A stretch of 64,000 nucleotides of DNA, from the NCBI RefSeq assembly GCF_900290235.1, contig NZ_OLMK01000050.1, positions 62,001-126,000 on the forward strand. The letters run 5' to 3'. Below, in pieces: positions 8,545 to 16,761 of this stretch; position 1 is the stretch's first letter, and the number at the start of each line of letters is the position of its first letter. The stretch is from Streptomyces sp. MA5143a (lineage in GTDB: Bacteria > Actinomycetota > Actinomycetes > Streptomycetales > Streptomycetaceae). The notes under the pieces were generated by a model. That model saw nothing but the letters and a program-made list of their open reading frames with translations. It made no database searches and was not told where the DNA came from. Position numbers and translations under genes: made by a program.

Positions 8545-9027
8545 ATGGGGCGCGTGACGAATCAAGAGGACGCCGCGTGGCCCCGGTCGCTGCTCCTCGA
8601 CGAGCAGCTGTGCTTCGCGCTGTACGCGGCCCAGCGCGCGGTCACGGCCGCGTACCGCCCGCTGCTCGACGAACTCGGCCTCACCTACCCGCAGTACCTG
8701 GTCATGCTCTGTCTGTGGGAGCGGCGTGAGACCACGGTCAAGGAGCTGGCCGGCGCCCTGCGCCTGGACTACGGCACGGTCTCACCGCTGCTGAAGCGGC
8801 TGGAGGCGGCGGGTCTGCTGAGCCGGCGACGCTCCGCCCGCGACGAGCGCTCGGTCCACATCACGCTCACCGGGCGCGGCGAACAGCTCCGCGACCGGGC
8901 GGAGGCCGTCCCCGAGACGCTGGCCGCCGCCACGGGCCTGCGGGGCGGTGACGTGGCCCGCCTGCGGGAGGAACTCTGGGAGCTGACGGCACGGGCGGAG
9001 AGGTCGACGCGGACGACGGCCACCTGA
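8545..9027 (+). CDS. ohrR: MarR-family organic-peroxide sensor OhrR
   Basis: A 160-residue MarR protein. The N-terminal DEQLCFALYAAQRAVTAAYRPLL contains the reactive Cys23 of OhrR repressors, and the winged helix carries the LDYGTVSPLLKRLEAAGLL recognition region and basic wing SRRRSARDERSV. OhrR represses ohr until organic hydroperoxides oxidise the cysteine. The next gene is ohr in the same direction, which supports the assignment. GAGGAC sits directly before ATG 8545; GTG 8554 is also possible. Confidence 0.88.
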   Translation: MGRVTNQEDAAWPRSLLLDEQLCFALYAAQRAVTAAYRPLLDELGLTYPQYLVMLCLWERRETTVKELAGALRLDYGTVSPLLKRLEAAGLLSRRRSARDERSVHITLTGRGEQLRDRAEAVPETLAAATGLRGGDVARLREELWELTARAERSTRTTAT

Positions 9028-9047
9028 GGACAACCCGTTGTTACCGC

Positions 9048-9070
9048 CGGTTACTACCCCCTGGTAACCG
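9048..9070 (+). promoter_or_regulatory. Candidate OhrR operator in the ohrR-ohr spacer
   Basis: CGGTTAC (9048-9054) and GTAACCG (9064-9070) form a perfect 7-bp inverted repeat around 9 nt, in the 112-bp gap ahead of ohr. The classical OhrR site is AT-richer (TACAATT-like), so the assignment rests on position and symmetry only. Confidence 0.4.
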
Positions 9071-9139
9071 CTCTCACCTACCAGCCGGTACCTTGTGCAC
9101 GATGTACTTGTGCGCGCTTTTCCTGGGGGAGGCTCATTC

Positions 9140-9622
9140 ATGACCGACGGCGCCGCTGTCGAGACCCGCTCCGACACTCCTGCTCAGGACCGTCCGGACA
9201 CCCGTCCGGCGAAGATCATGTATGTGGCCGAGGCCACCGCGCACGGCGGCCGGGACGGCTACATCACCAGCCAGGACGGCCATATCGACCTGAGGGTCGC
9301 CATGCCCCCCGCGCTGGGCGGCGACGGCAACGGCACCAACCCCGAGCAGCTGTTCGCAGCCGGCTACAGCTCCTGCTTCCACAACGCGCTGGTCCTCGTC
9401 GGCCGCCGCGAGGGCTACGACCTCACCGGCTCCACGGTCGCCGCGAAGGTGGGCATCGGCCCCAACACGCAGCGCGGCTACGGCCTCGCCGTCGCCCTCA
9501 GCGTCTCCCTGCCCGTCCTCGACCAGGACATCGCGGCCAAGCTCGTGGACGCGGCCCACCAGGTCTGCCCCTACTCCAACGCCACCCGCGGCAACATCGA
9601 CGTGACGATCGTGCTGGGCTGA
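9140..9622 (+). CDS. ohr: Organic hydroperoxide resistance peroxidase Ohr
   Basis: A 160-residue OsmC/Ohr-family protein. The two catalytic cysteines are visible in GYSSCFHNAL and HQVCPYSNATRGNIDV, and the partner Arg/Glu region in TNPEQLFAAG. Ohr reduces organic and lipid hydroperoxides to alcohols using a dithiol reductant. The frame opens at 9095, but ATG 9140 has GGGGGAGG upstream and gives the family length, so it is preferred. Control by the adjacent ohrR is expected. Confidence 0.92.
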   Translation: MTDGAAVETRSDTPAQDRPDTRPAKIMYVAEATAHGGRDGYITSQDGHIDLRVAMPPALGGDGNGTNPEQLFAAGYSSCFHNALVLVGRREGYDLTGSTVAAKVGIGPNTQRGYGLAVALSVSLPVLDQDIAAKLVDAAHQVCPYSNATRGNIDVTIVLG

Positions 9623-9752
9623 GGCCCCAGGAGGCCCGGGCGACGTCACACACGGTGCCCACGGGCCCCGGCCGGAGGAATCACCGGCCGTGCGTGTACG
9701 TTGCACCCGTCGTCGTGGCGAGTGGGGCGAGTGAACGGAACGGAGCGCCGGC

Positions 9753-10922
9753 GTGGATGTGAACGGCACGGTCGCCGAGGGCTTCGAGCCGGTGCGGGAG
9801 GCGTTCCTCCGCAACTTCGAGGCGTTCGGGGAGAAGGGCGCGGCGGTCGTCGTGCACCAGCACGGCCGCAAGGTGGTCGACCTGTGGGCCGGCACCCGCG
9901 ACGTGGACGGTGACGAACCCTGGCAGCACGGCACCGCCCAGATCATGCGCTCGGCCACGAAGGGCGTCGCCGCCGCCGCGCTGCTGATGCTGGCCGAGCG
10001 CCGCGAGCTGGACCTGGACGCCCCGGTGGGCCGCTACTGGCCCGAGTTCAAGGCGCACGGCAAGGACGGCGTCCTCGTACGGCACGTCCTCAACCACCGG
10101 GCGGGCCTGCCCGTCCTCGACCGTCCCCTCATCCCCGCCGAGGCGCTGGACCCCCGCCGCGGCCCCGAGGCCGTCGCCGCGCAGGCCCCCGCCTGGGAGC
10201 CCGGCACCGCCCACGGCTACCACCCGCTGACGTACGGCTGGCTCCTCGACGAGCTGGTCCGGCGCGTGACGGGCCGGGGCGCCGGTGAGTGGATCGCGTC
10301 GGAGATCGCGGCGCCCCTCGGCCTCGACCTCTGGCTCGGTCTGCCCGACCCGGTGGCGGCCGAGGGCCGGGTGGGCCGTGCCGGGCGGCTGCCGTCGGCA
10401 CCCGAACCCAGCGGGGGACTGCGCGTCCGCGCGAAGCGGTCCGTCACCGCCGCCTACGACGACCCCGACTCCCTCACCCGACGCGCCTTCGCCGCGATCA
10501 CCCCGTTCCCCGACCAGAACGACCCCGCGTACCGCGCGACGGCGCTGCCCGCCACCAACGGCATCGCCACGGCGGACGCCCTCGCCCGCTTCTACGCCGC
10601 GCTGATCGGCGAGGTCGACGGCGTACGGCTGCTCGCCCCGGCCACGATGGAGGCGGCCCGCGCGGAGGAGTCGGCCGGCCCCGACCGCACCCTCGTCATC
10701 AACACCCGCTTCGGCCTCGGCTACATGCTGCACGGCACCGCGTCGCCGCTCCTCGGCCCCGGCTCCTTCGGCCACCCCGGCCGAGGCGGCCCCCTCGGCT
10801 TCGCCGACCCGGACACGGCCACGGCCTTCGCCTACATCACCAACGGCTACCGCAAAACAGTCACAGCGGACCCGAGGGCCCAGTCCTTGCTGAAGGCACT
10901 GAGGTCCGCACTGTCGCGATAG
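9753..10922 (+). CDS. Serine hydrolase of the beta-lactamase/esterase (class C-like) family
   Basis: A 389-residue protein with the SxxK motif in MRSATKGVAAAALL (about residue 68), a Tyr motif in HGYHPLTYGWLLDEL (about 158) and a late GHPGRGGPLGF in place of the KTG/HSG triad. This order is typical of cytosolic class C-like esterases (EstB type) rather than true beta-lactamases. There is no signal peptide. The start is GTG with GGAG seven bases upstream. Substrate unknown. A 420-bp gene-free stretch follows. Confidence 0.85.
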   Translation: MDVNGTVAEGFEPVREAFLRNFEAFGEKGAAVVVHQHGRKVVDLWAGTRDVDGDEPWQHGTAQIMRSATKGVAAAALLMLAERRELDLDAPVGRYWPEFKAHGKDGVLVRHVLNHRAGLPVLDRPLIPAEALDPRRGPEAVAAQAPAWEPGTAHGYHPLTYGWLLDELVRRVTGRGAGEWIASEIAAPLGLDLWLGLPDPVAAEGRVGRAGRLPSAPEPSGGLRVRAKRSVTAAYDDPDSLTRRAFAAITPFPDQNDPAYRATALPATNGIATADALARFYAALIGEVDGVRLLAPATMEAARAEESAGPDRTLVINTRFGLGYMLHGTASPLLGPGSFGHPGRGGPLGFADPDTATAFAYITNGYRKTVTADPRAQSLLKALRSALSR

Positions 10923-11344
10923 GGCGCGCGAAGCCGTGGCCAGGGGCGCGGGGCGGTGACATACGCGGCTCCGCCGCGTGGGCGCGAGAAACCACGACGG
11001 ACCCGGCGGCCGCCGACGGGCCGGCACCCCCGACCCACAAGGCGCCCCGGCCAAACCCAGCGGAGCGAAGGGGCAGCCGCCCGGACACCGAAGACGCCCC
11101 AGAACTCCCCCGCAGAATGCCCTGGCGCGCTCCGGTGAACCGGACGGCCGCCCTCCGTGAGCGGCGATCCCAGCATGCGCGACATCTCCCGCGCTGTCGT
11201 TCGCACCCAGTCCACAGTCGCTTGGCACCCCGTCCACGGCCGGACCGCGCGGCGGCGCCGTCGACACGGTGAACGGCCGCCCATGGCCGCCCGCGGTCGC
11301 GCGGGGCCGTGGGCGGCCGCCCGGTCACCAGGACGTGTCGCAGC
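10923..11344. repeat. Gene-free spacer with a degenerate copy of the dispersed palindromic repeat
   Basis: I see no convincing gene here. Positions 10940-11000 hold CAGGGGCGCGGGG and a following GCGAGAAACCACGACGG stretch that resemble a decayed copy of the repeat found intact near 18.6 and 33.2 kb. The remainder (11000-11340) is GC-rich with several short inverted repeats and no recognisable function. Confidence 0.4.
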
Positions 11345-11620
11345 TCAGAGGGCTATCGGGTGGGACGTCCTGCCCGACGCCTCGTCTATCTCGTCGTGCG
11401 CCTTGGTGAGCAGTTTCATGGCCAGCTCGTTGAGGGCCCGCGCGCCCGCTATCTCCTCGCCGACCCGTGGCTGATTGGAGTCGGTGTGGTGGCGGCTCGC
11501 GTACCCGTTGGCCCGGACCTCCTTGCCGTCGGGCAGCCGTACGAGCGCCGCCGCCCGCGTCTTCTGCTCGTCCTCCTGGAACTCCAGCTCGATGTGCCAT
11601 CCCACAGCGGTGTGCATCAT
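11345..11620 (-). CDS. DUF1876 domain-containing small protein
   Basis: A 91-residue protein (MMHTAVGWHIELEFQEDE... RLPDGKEVRANGYASRHH) matching the DUF1876 pattern common in actinomycetes. Its function is unknown. GGAGG lies eight bases before ATG 11620, which selects this start over the slightly longer frame. It is convergent with the serine hydrolase and follows the EamA gene on the same strand at 106 bp. Confidence 0.8.
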   Translation of the reverse strand: MMHTAVGWHIELEFQEDEQKTRAAALVRLPDGKEVRANGYASRHHTDSNQPRVGEEIAGARALNELAMKLLTKAHDEIDEASGRTSHPIAL

Positions 11621-11726
11621 GACGATCACCTCCGGAAACCCGCTCTTTCCAGAGTGCTCCTCCGGGCCCGCCGACGCACGGCCTGGCCTCGGCGCGGCCC
11701 GCGGCCCCCGCCCGCCCGTCAGGCCC

Positions 11727-12572
11727 CTACCCGGCCCGCAGCATCAACCCGATGCCGACCACCAGCAACCCGGCCGCCACGAGGCGCGGAGCACCGAACC
11801 GCTCCTTGAAGAACACCGCGCCGATCGCCGCCCCCACGATGATCGACGACTCCCGCAGCGCCGCGATCGGCGCCAGCTCGGCCTTCGTCTGGGCCCACAG
11901 GACCAGGCCGTACGCCACCACGGACAGCGCGGCGCCGAGCAGGCCGACGGCGGCGACCGGGCGCAGCAGCGCCACCGTCTCGCCGCGCCAGCGGTACACC
12001 GCGTACGCGGGGACGGCCAGGCCCTCCAGCGCCATCAGCCAGGCGATGTAGCCCATGGGGGACCCGGCGGCGCGTACGCCGAGGCCGTCGACGACCGTGT
12101 ACGCCGCGATCGCCAGGCCCGTGGCGAGCGCCGCGCCGATCGCGGCCCAGTGCGGCCGGGCCCCGCGCAGGCCCCACAGGGCGACCCCGGTCAGTCCGGC
12201 GCAGCTCAGCAGGATGCCGGCCGCGGCCCAGCCATCCGGCACCTCGTGGGCGAAGACGGCGGCGAGAACGGTGACGACGAGGGGCGCGGAGCCGCGGGCG
12301 ATGGGGTACGCCTGGCCGAAGTCGCCCAGCCGGAAGGACGTCATCAACAGCACGTAGTAGAAGAGGTGGATGACGGTCGAGGCGATGAGGTAGGGCCAGG
12401 CGGCGGGCTCGGGCAGGGGCACGAACGGTACGGCGGCGAAGCCGATGAGTGCGCCGCCGCCGGATATGAGGGTGAAACCGACGAGCTTGTCCGTGATGTT
12501 GTGGGCTATCGCGTTCCAACTGGCATGGGTGACCGCGGCGAGCAGCACCGCCGCGGTGACCAGCGGCGTCAT
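11727..12572 (-). CDS. EamA/DMT-family membrane transporter
   Basis: A 281-residue protein with ten hydrophobic segments in two halves, the layout of drug/metabolite transporters of the EamA family. The first half begins MTPLVTAAVLLAAVTHASWN, and the second repeats the fold from about residue 145. The substrate (metabolite, amino acid or drug) cannot be inferred. It is divergent from the DNase cassette, separated by a spacer of about 280 bp. Confidence 0.88.
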   Translation of the reverse strand: MTPLVTAAVLLAAVTHASWNAIAHNITDKLVGFTLISGGGALIGFAAVPFVPLPEPAAWPYLIASTVIHLFYYVLLMTSFRLGDFGQAYPIARGSAPLVVTVLAAVFAHEVPDGWAAAGILLSCAGLTGVALWGLRGARPHWAAIGAALATGLAIAAYTVVDGLGVRAAGSPMGYIAWLMALEGLAVPAYAVYRWRGETVALLRPVAAVGLLGAALSVVAYGLVLWAQTKAELAPIAALRESSIIVGAAIGAVFFKERFGAPRLVAAGLLVVGIGLMLRAG

Positions 12573-12849
12573 GGGGTCCCGTTCTGTGAGTCGGTGGGCA
12601 TGGCCGGCAGGCTAGCGCGACGCGGGTTCGGGCTGGGAGCGGGGAAGACCGAGCTTCCGCCGGCCATCAGCAAATACCGGCACGCCCGGCATACCGCCGG
12701 CGAAGCGCGTGGACTGATCACGTGGAGCGACTCAGTCAACTTGCCCTATAAGCATTGGTGTTGAGGGCGGCACGAATATAAGTTCTTCCTGACCATTCTT
12801 GATCGGCTTCACGTTCTGGGCGATGACGTGCAGCGAGCCGGGTGAGCCG
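12573..12849. other. Spacer between the EamA gene and the DNase cassette
   Basis: The plus-strand frame through 12650-12764 reads ELPPAISKYRHARHT and on to LPYKHWC stop, with rather natural composition but no start of its own, so it may be a gene remnant. A TTG at 12799 keeps the next gene's frame open but lacks a ribosome site. I find no clear promoter. Confidence 0.3.
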
Positions 12850-14007
12850 ATGATCGGTGGCTTCGCCACTTGGCGCAACGTACCGATCGTCTTCGATCAG
12901 GTCGACACCGCTTCGGCGACCGTACAGGCGGCCAACTACCTGCGTGTCAGCCCGAACACGTCGAGCAGTCCGCTGGCTCCCAACATCGAGATCGGCCTGT
13001 ACGCGGAGAAGACGGGGAAGACCACCCACACCTACGGGCCACGCTGGTCGGAGCTGACCACCAGTGGCGGTCGCATGACGGCCATCAAGGCCGGGGTCAA
13101 TCCGACCAAGCCGGACAAGCGCAATCACACCTATATGACCGCCCGTCAGGACTCCGGCAACCAGTGGGACGTGCTCTACGACTTCAACAAGGTCGGTTCC
13201 ACCACCAAACAGCTCAAGGTTGTCGGCGGGAGCACCAACCGCATCGACGTCGGCCTTGAGGTGACGGGGCCGAAATACGTCAACGTCCCCTCGATCGCGA
13301 ACCGCATGCAGTTCATGACGGGGAACAAAGTGTGGGAGCAGGTGGTGACAGGCAATGTGGCCAAGTCCGTGACGCTCCCCGCGTGCGGTACGAGCCACAA
13401 GCCGCCGAACTGCTTCACCACCAAGCTGACGGACAGCAGCAAGTTCGTCCAATGGACCGCGAGCAAGCCACGGCGGCAGGCCGCCGCAGTGGCCTCACCA
13501 GCCGCCGCACCCGCTGCCTCGACTCATGGCCCGGGCGTCGGCGTGCTCGGCCTGCCCGCCACGTTCAACGGCGTGGACCAGCAGGCTCTGCAAACCTGCC
13601 TGGAGAACGACCCCGACACCTGTTTGGCGACTGTGCCCGGCTTGTCGGATTGCGTGGTCACGGTACGGGTCTGCAACGCCGCCGCTCTCCCGTCGGGTGA
13701 GCCATCCGGCGACGCCGAAACAGGTGCTGACGTGTCGGCCGCCGACATACGGGCGCGAGCCGCAGCCTCCTTCGACGTCCCCAGCGACGCCCTCGCCGTC
13801 GAGCCACCCGCCTCGTCCGCTGCGCTGAGGGCTGGCCCGAACGCAGCCGACGGCAGCGTCGAAGGCACCTGGACGGTGTCCTCCGTCGGCTCCACCTCCG
13901 GCCTGGAGCACACCGACCGCCGCTTCGACGGGTTCACCGCCCTCTACTCCGCACACACCGGCGCACTGCTGGAGGCGTGCTGGGGCGACCTCTGCGATGC
14001 CTCCTGA
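12850..14007 (+). CDS. Cysteine-rich protein of unknown function, first gene of the DNase cassette
   Basis: About 385 residues from ATG 12850 (MIGGFATWRNVP); the frame is open from a TTG at 12799. The first half looks like beta-strands (LKVVGGSTNRIDVGLEVTG). The second half follows an Ala/Pro-rich linker and holds most of the eight or so cysteines (TCLENDPDTC, DCVVTVRVC, EACWGDLCDAS). An even number of cysteines suggests an extracellular protein, yet no signal peptide is encoded, so the 5' end may have been lost. It lies 54 bp upstream of the DNase gene. I do not recognise the family; a structural or delivery partner of the DNase is only a guess. Confidence 0.6.
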   Translation: MIGGFATWRNVPIVFDQVDTASATVQAANYLRVSPNTSSSPLAPNIEIGLYAEKTGKTTHTYGPRWSELTTSGGRMTAIKAGVNPTKPDKRNHTYMTARQDSGNQWDVLYDFNKVGSTTKQLKVVGGSTNRIDVGLEVTGPKYVNVPSIANRMQFMTGNKVWEQVVTGNVAKSVTLPACGTSHKPPNCFTTKLTDSSKFVQWTASKPRRQAAAVASPAAAPAASTHGPGVGVLGLPATFNGVDQQALQTCLENDPDTCLATVPGLSDCVVTVRVCNAAALPSGEPSGDAETGADVSAADIRARAAASFDVPSDALAVEPPASSAALRAGPNAADGSVEGTWTVSSVGSTSGLEHTDRRFDGFTALYSAHTGALLEACWGDLCDAS

Positions 14008-14061
14008 TCAGCGCATGCCGCAGATGCCCCGCCCTTCCTCACGCCAAGAAGGAGTCCAGCA

Positions 14062-15351
14062 GTGAACATAGGCACCGCACTCGTGCGTCTCGCCCGCTCC
14101 ACCGCCACCGCGGCGGCGTTGACACTACTCACCGCGGCCACCACAACCGCCACTCACGCTGACCCGGCCACTGACGATCCGGCTCCCGAGAGCACCGTGT
14201 TCGTCGACGCCGCCTCGCTTCCCTCCGATGAGCTGCGCAGCTTCGACCAGCTGATTCCGTATGCCACATACGCGCGATCCCACGGACCGAAGTCAGCATC
14301 GTCGCGGACGGCCGCCGACCGGGCGCCCGGTGACGAACGGGACCTGCGCCTGGAGTGCGCCGAGCAGGCAGCCAAAGCCAAGACTGCCACCGGCTGGATC
14401 AAGTCCCGCTTCGAAAGCTGTCAGAAGCGCCCCTTCGACCTCGTCCTGCGTGATGTCAGGGGTACGACCACACTCGGCCGCCTCCAGTTCGACCAGTGGG
14501 TCCTCGGCTTCGCCTACGACGGCAGCCGGCGAGTCGACTACGTAGCCAGCATCGAGAACATATGGGTCAATCCCATACCCACCGAAGATGCCAAGAAGTG
14601 GAGGCTCGGCCAGCATTTCCGCCACAGCATCAACGCATCCAACAGCGATGCGGACCCCAAGGTGACCGCGCCGCAGACCGAGGCTCGCGACGAATTGCTC
14701 GGCGGGTGGGACAGCCAGCCCCAGTGGACCCTCACCTACACATCCCCGGACAAGGGCGCCTTGTTCAAGGACGGCAACCAGCAACGCGTCTCTTCGACCG
14801 TCGCGATGGACCTGAGCGCCAGCTCCCCCAACGCCGCCCCCTACACCGACGGTGGCGGCGTCTACAACTCGAGCATCCGCTACGACTATGCCGGCCCTGT
14901 CGCGGGCAAGCACAAAGGCACCGTCTTCACCGAAGCCCGTGTGGAACTCGTGATGAGCCAGAAGGACCCGGCAGTCAACGAAAGCGCCCTGCACATCTAC
15001 GACGCTCTGAACCGCCCCGAGCGCACCTTCCCCTCCTGGGTCGGCAAGAGCGTCCCAGGAGTGAAGGAACCCCTGCACCGGTTGGTCGACAAGGAGAAGC
15101 AAAAGAAGAACCGCAAGCGCTCGATCGCGGAATGCGGGAAGGTATGGGGCGACTATTCGGGAACCGACCTTCAGTGTGACGAGTACCCCTTCGCTTCCAC
15201 GAAGGAAGGTTCCACCAAGGGTGACAACCGGTTCTCCGTCCGGCTGATCGACGGCGACGACAATGAGACGGGAGGCCGCAAGCTGGACGAGATGTACACC
15301 CTCAACCGGATCCTCGACGGCGACGCCTTCTACATGAAGATCACCAACTAG
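14062..15351 (+). CDS. Secreted protein with C-terminal NucA/NucB-type deoxyribonuclease domain
   Basis: The 429-residue protein opens with a basic n-region and hydrophobic core ending THADP, a signal peptide of about 33 residues. The C-terminal region (about 340-429) carries QCDEYPFASTKEG and a following Asn/Arg-containing stretch, the hallmark of NucA/NucB sporulation and competence nucleases and of related toxin domains. The long middle region is unassigned. It probably cuts DNA outside the cell. AAGGAG lies seven bases before the GTG start. The following small gene begins 18 bp downstream and may be an immunity factor. Confidence 0.75.
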   Translation: MNIGTALVRLARSTATAAALTLLTAATTTATHADPATDDPAPESTVFVDAASLPSDELRSFDQLIPYATYARSHGPKSASSRTAADRAPGDERDLRLECAEQAAKAKTATGWIKSRFESCQKRPFDLVLRDVRGTTTLGRLQFDQWVLGFAYDGSRRVDYVASIENIWVNPIPTEDAKKWRLGQHFRHSINASNSDADPKVTAPQTEARDELLGGWDSQPQWTLTYTSPDKGALFKDGNQQRVSSTVAMDLSASSPNAAPYTDGGGVYNSSIRYDYAGPVAGKHKGTVFTEARVELVMSQKDPAVNESALHIYDALNRPERTFPSWVGKSVPGVKEPLHRLVDKEKQKKNRKRSIAECGKVWGDYSGTDLQCDEYPFASTKEGSTKGDNRFSVRLIDGDDNETGGRKLDEMYTLNRILDGDAFYMKITN

Positions 15352-15369
15352 AAGAAGGGCAGCGGCAGT

Positions 15370-15897
15370 ATGGCGCTCCTGGTCGAATACAGCTGCAAGG
15401 CCACACCGGCCCGCCGCGTCGTTGAGGTCTACGACGCCGACGCTTACCTCAGCGACGACGGCGCCATGGCCGCTGCCCGCAGGCAGGTGGTGGCCGGCAA
15501 TGGCTACCACCTGTACATCCGCAGTCTGCAACCCGATATCGACGTCGAGGTCGCCATCCGCGTCTGGGACACCCCGCCGGGCCCGCCTGCCGATGCGGAA
15601 GGCCATGTCCCTGTGAGTATCGAGTCCGAAACCGGCGTCCTCGTCGTCAACCAACTCGAGTACGGCCCGGCAGGAGAAATGACTCTGCCCCGCCCCGGCG
15701 TCTACGAAGGCCAGGCCTGGTGGAGCGGACGCCAGGCGACCGCTGACTACTACGAGGAAAGCCTCGACCACCCTACGGACGACACCTTCGAAGACCACCT
15801 TGCCCAGGCCTGGAACAACTGCCCCGTCACCGAACGCTACGTCCTTGACCTCGCCTACAGCCGCGAACCCGAAGTCGTCGATGACGACGAGCTTTGA
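15370..15897 (+). CDS. Small acidic protein, candidate immunity partner of the NucA/NucB-type DNase
   Basis: A 175-residue acidic protein without a signal peptide, rich in Asp/Glu (VYDADAYLSDDGAM, ending EVVDDDEL). It starts 18 bp after the DNase stop. Its size, charge, cytosolic nature and position match those of immunity proteins paired with nuclease toxins. I recognise no named immunity family in it, so the role is inferred from context. Confidence 0.5.
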   Translation: MALLVEYSCKATPARRVVEVYDADAYLSDDGAMAAARRQVVAGNGYHLYIRSLQPDIDVEVAIRVWDTPPGPPADAEGHVPVSIESETGVLVVNQLEYGPAGEMTLPRPGVYEGQAWWSGRQATADYYEESLDHPTDDTFEDHLAQAWNNCPVTERYVLDLAYSREPEVVDDDEL

Positions 15898-16025
15898 GCT
15901 CACTACGGTTTGCCCCGCGATGGTGTTGGAGGCAACCCCGTCCGGAGCGTACGTGTGAGCACGGAAGGAACGCGCTCCAGTTCCTCGAGCTCCAGAAGGA
16001 CCGCCACCTAACCGCACCCCGAAAT

Positions 16026-16057
16026 CCGGTCCGGACACAGAGACGGCACTGGACCGG
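16026..16057 (+). promoter_or_regulatory. Inverted repeat ahead of the alpha/beta hydrolase
   Basis: CCGGTCC (16026-16032) and GGACCGG (16051-16057) form a perfect 7-bp inverted repeat around 18 nt, ending 28 bases before the start at 16086. It may be an operator or a stem in the leader; nothing else supports either. Confidence 0.25.
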
Positions 16058-16085
16058 AGTGATCGGGTTCCCTGACGATCGGGGT

Positions 16086-16751
16086 ATGACAGAGACTCCG
16101 CCGACATCGACCCACGCCTCCCGCGCCTTCCTCGTGCTGCACGGCTGGCAGAACCACCGCCCGGTCGGGCACTGGCAGTACTGGCTGGCCGACCGGCTCG
16201 CCGACCTGGGGCACGAGGTGGTGTACCCGCAACTGCCGGAGGCGGACGATCCGGATCTGGAGCGGTGGCTGGCGGAGCTGGACGCGCTGCTGGGGGAGTT
16301 GGCGGGCAGACGGGTCACCGTGGTGTGCCACAGCCTCGCCTGTCTGCTGTGGCTGCACGCCGTGGCCCGCGACGACGTCCTGTCCGGGCCGGTCGAGCGG
16401 GTCCTCCTCGTCGCGCCGCCGTCCGCGGAGGTCGCCCTGGAGAACCCGGAGATCGCCGAGTTCGCCCCGCCGCCGCTGACGCCGGAGCGGGTCGCTGCGG
16501 CCGCCGCGACCACCCGGGTCGTCGGCACCGACAACGACCCGTACTGCCCGCAGGGTGCGGCCGCCGCGTACGCCGCACCCCTGGGCCTGCCCGCCGACGT
16601 ACTGCCGGGCGAGGCCCACCTCAACCCCGACTCGGGCTACGGGCCCTGGCCGTCGATGCTCGACTGGTGCCTCGCTGCCTCCTCCGACGGGTACGAGGAG
16701 ATGGCGGTCCAGGACCGTTCCGCGCAACGGGCGGACGCGTCCGGGACCTGA
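16086..16751 (+). CDS. RBBP9/YdeN-like serine alpha/beta hydrolase
   Basis: A 221-residue protein with FLVLHGWQNHRPVGHWQYWL at the N-terminus, the nucleophile elbow VCHSLACLLW and the late GTDNDPYCP and GEAHLNPDSG supplying Asp and His. This is the layout of the RBBP9/YdeN family of small serine hydrolases of unsettled substrate. It is cytosolic. The longer frame from 15894 has no family-like residues before MTETPPTS, so ATG 16086 is used. It is convergent with the penicillin-binding protein gene, 10 bp away. Confidence 0.85.
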   Translation: MTETPPTSTHASRAFLVLHGWQNHRPVGHWQYWLADRLADLGHEVVYPQLPEADDPDLERWLAELDALLGELAGRRVTVVCHSLACLLWLHAVARDDVLSGPVERVLLVAPPSAEVALENPEIAEFAPPPLTPERVAAAAATTRVVGTDNDPYCPQGAAAAYAAPLGLPADVLPGEAHLNPDSGYGPWPSMLDWCLAASSDGYEEMAVQDRSAQRADASGT

Positions 16752-16761
16752 ACCGCCGCGC

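Noticed and set aside
9681-11267. A 528-codon minus-strand frame
   Set aside because: It is the antisense of the serine hydrolase, where the SxxK-type protein is clear on the plus strand.
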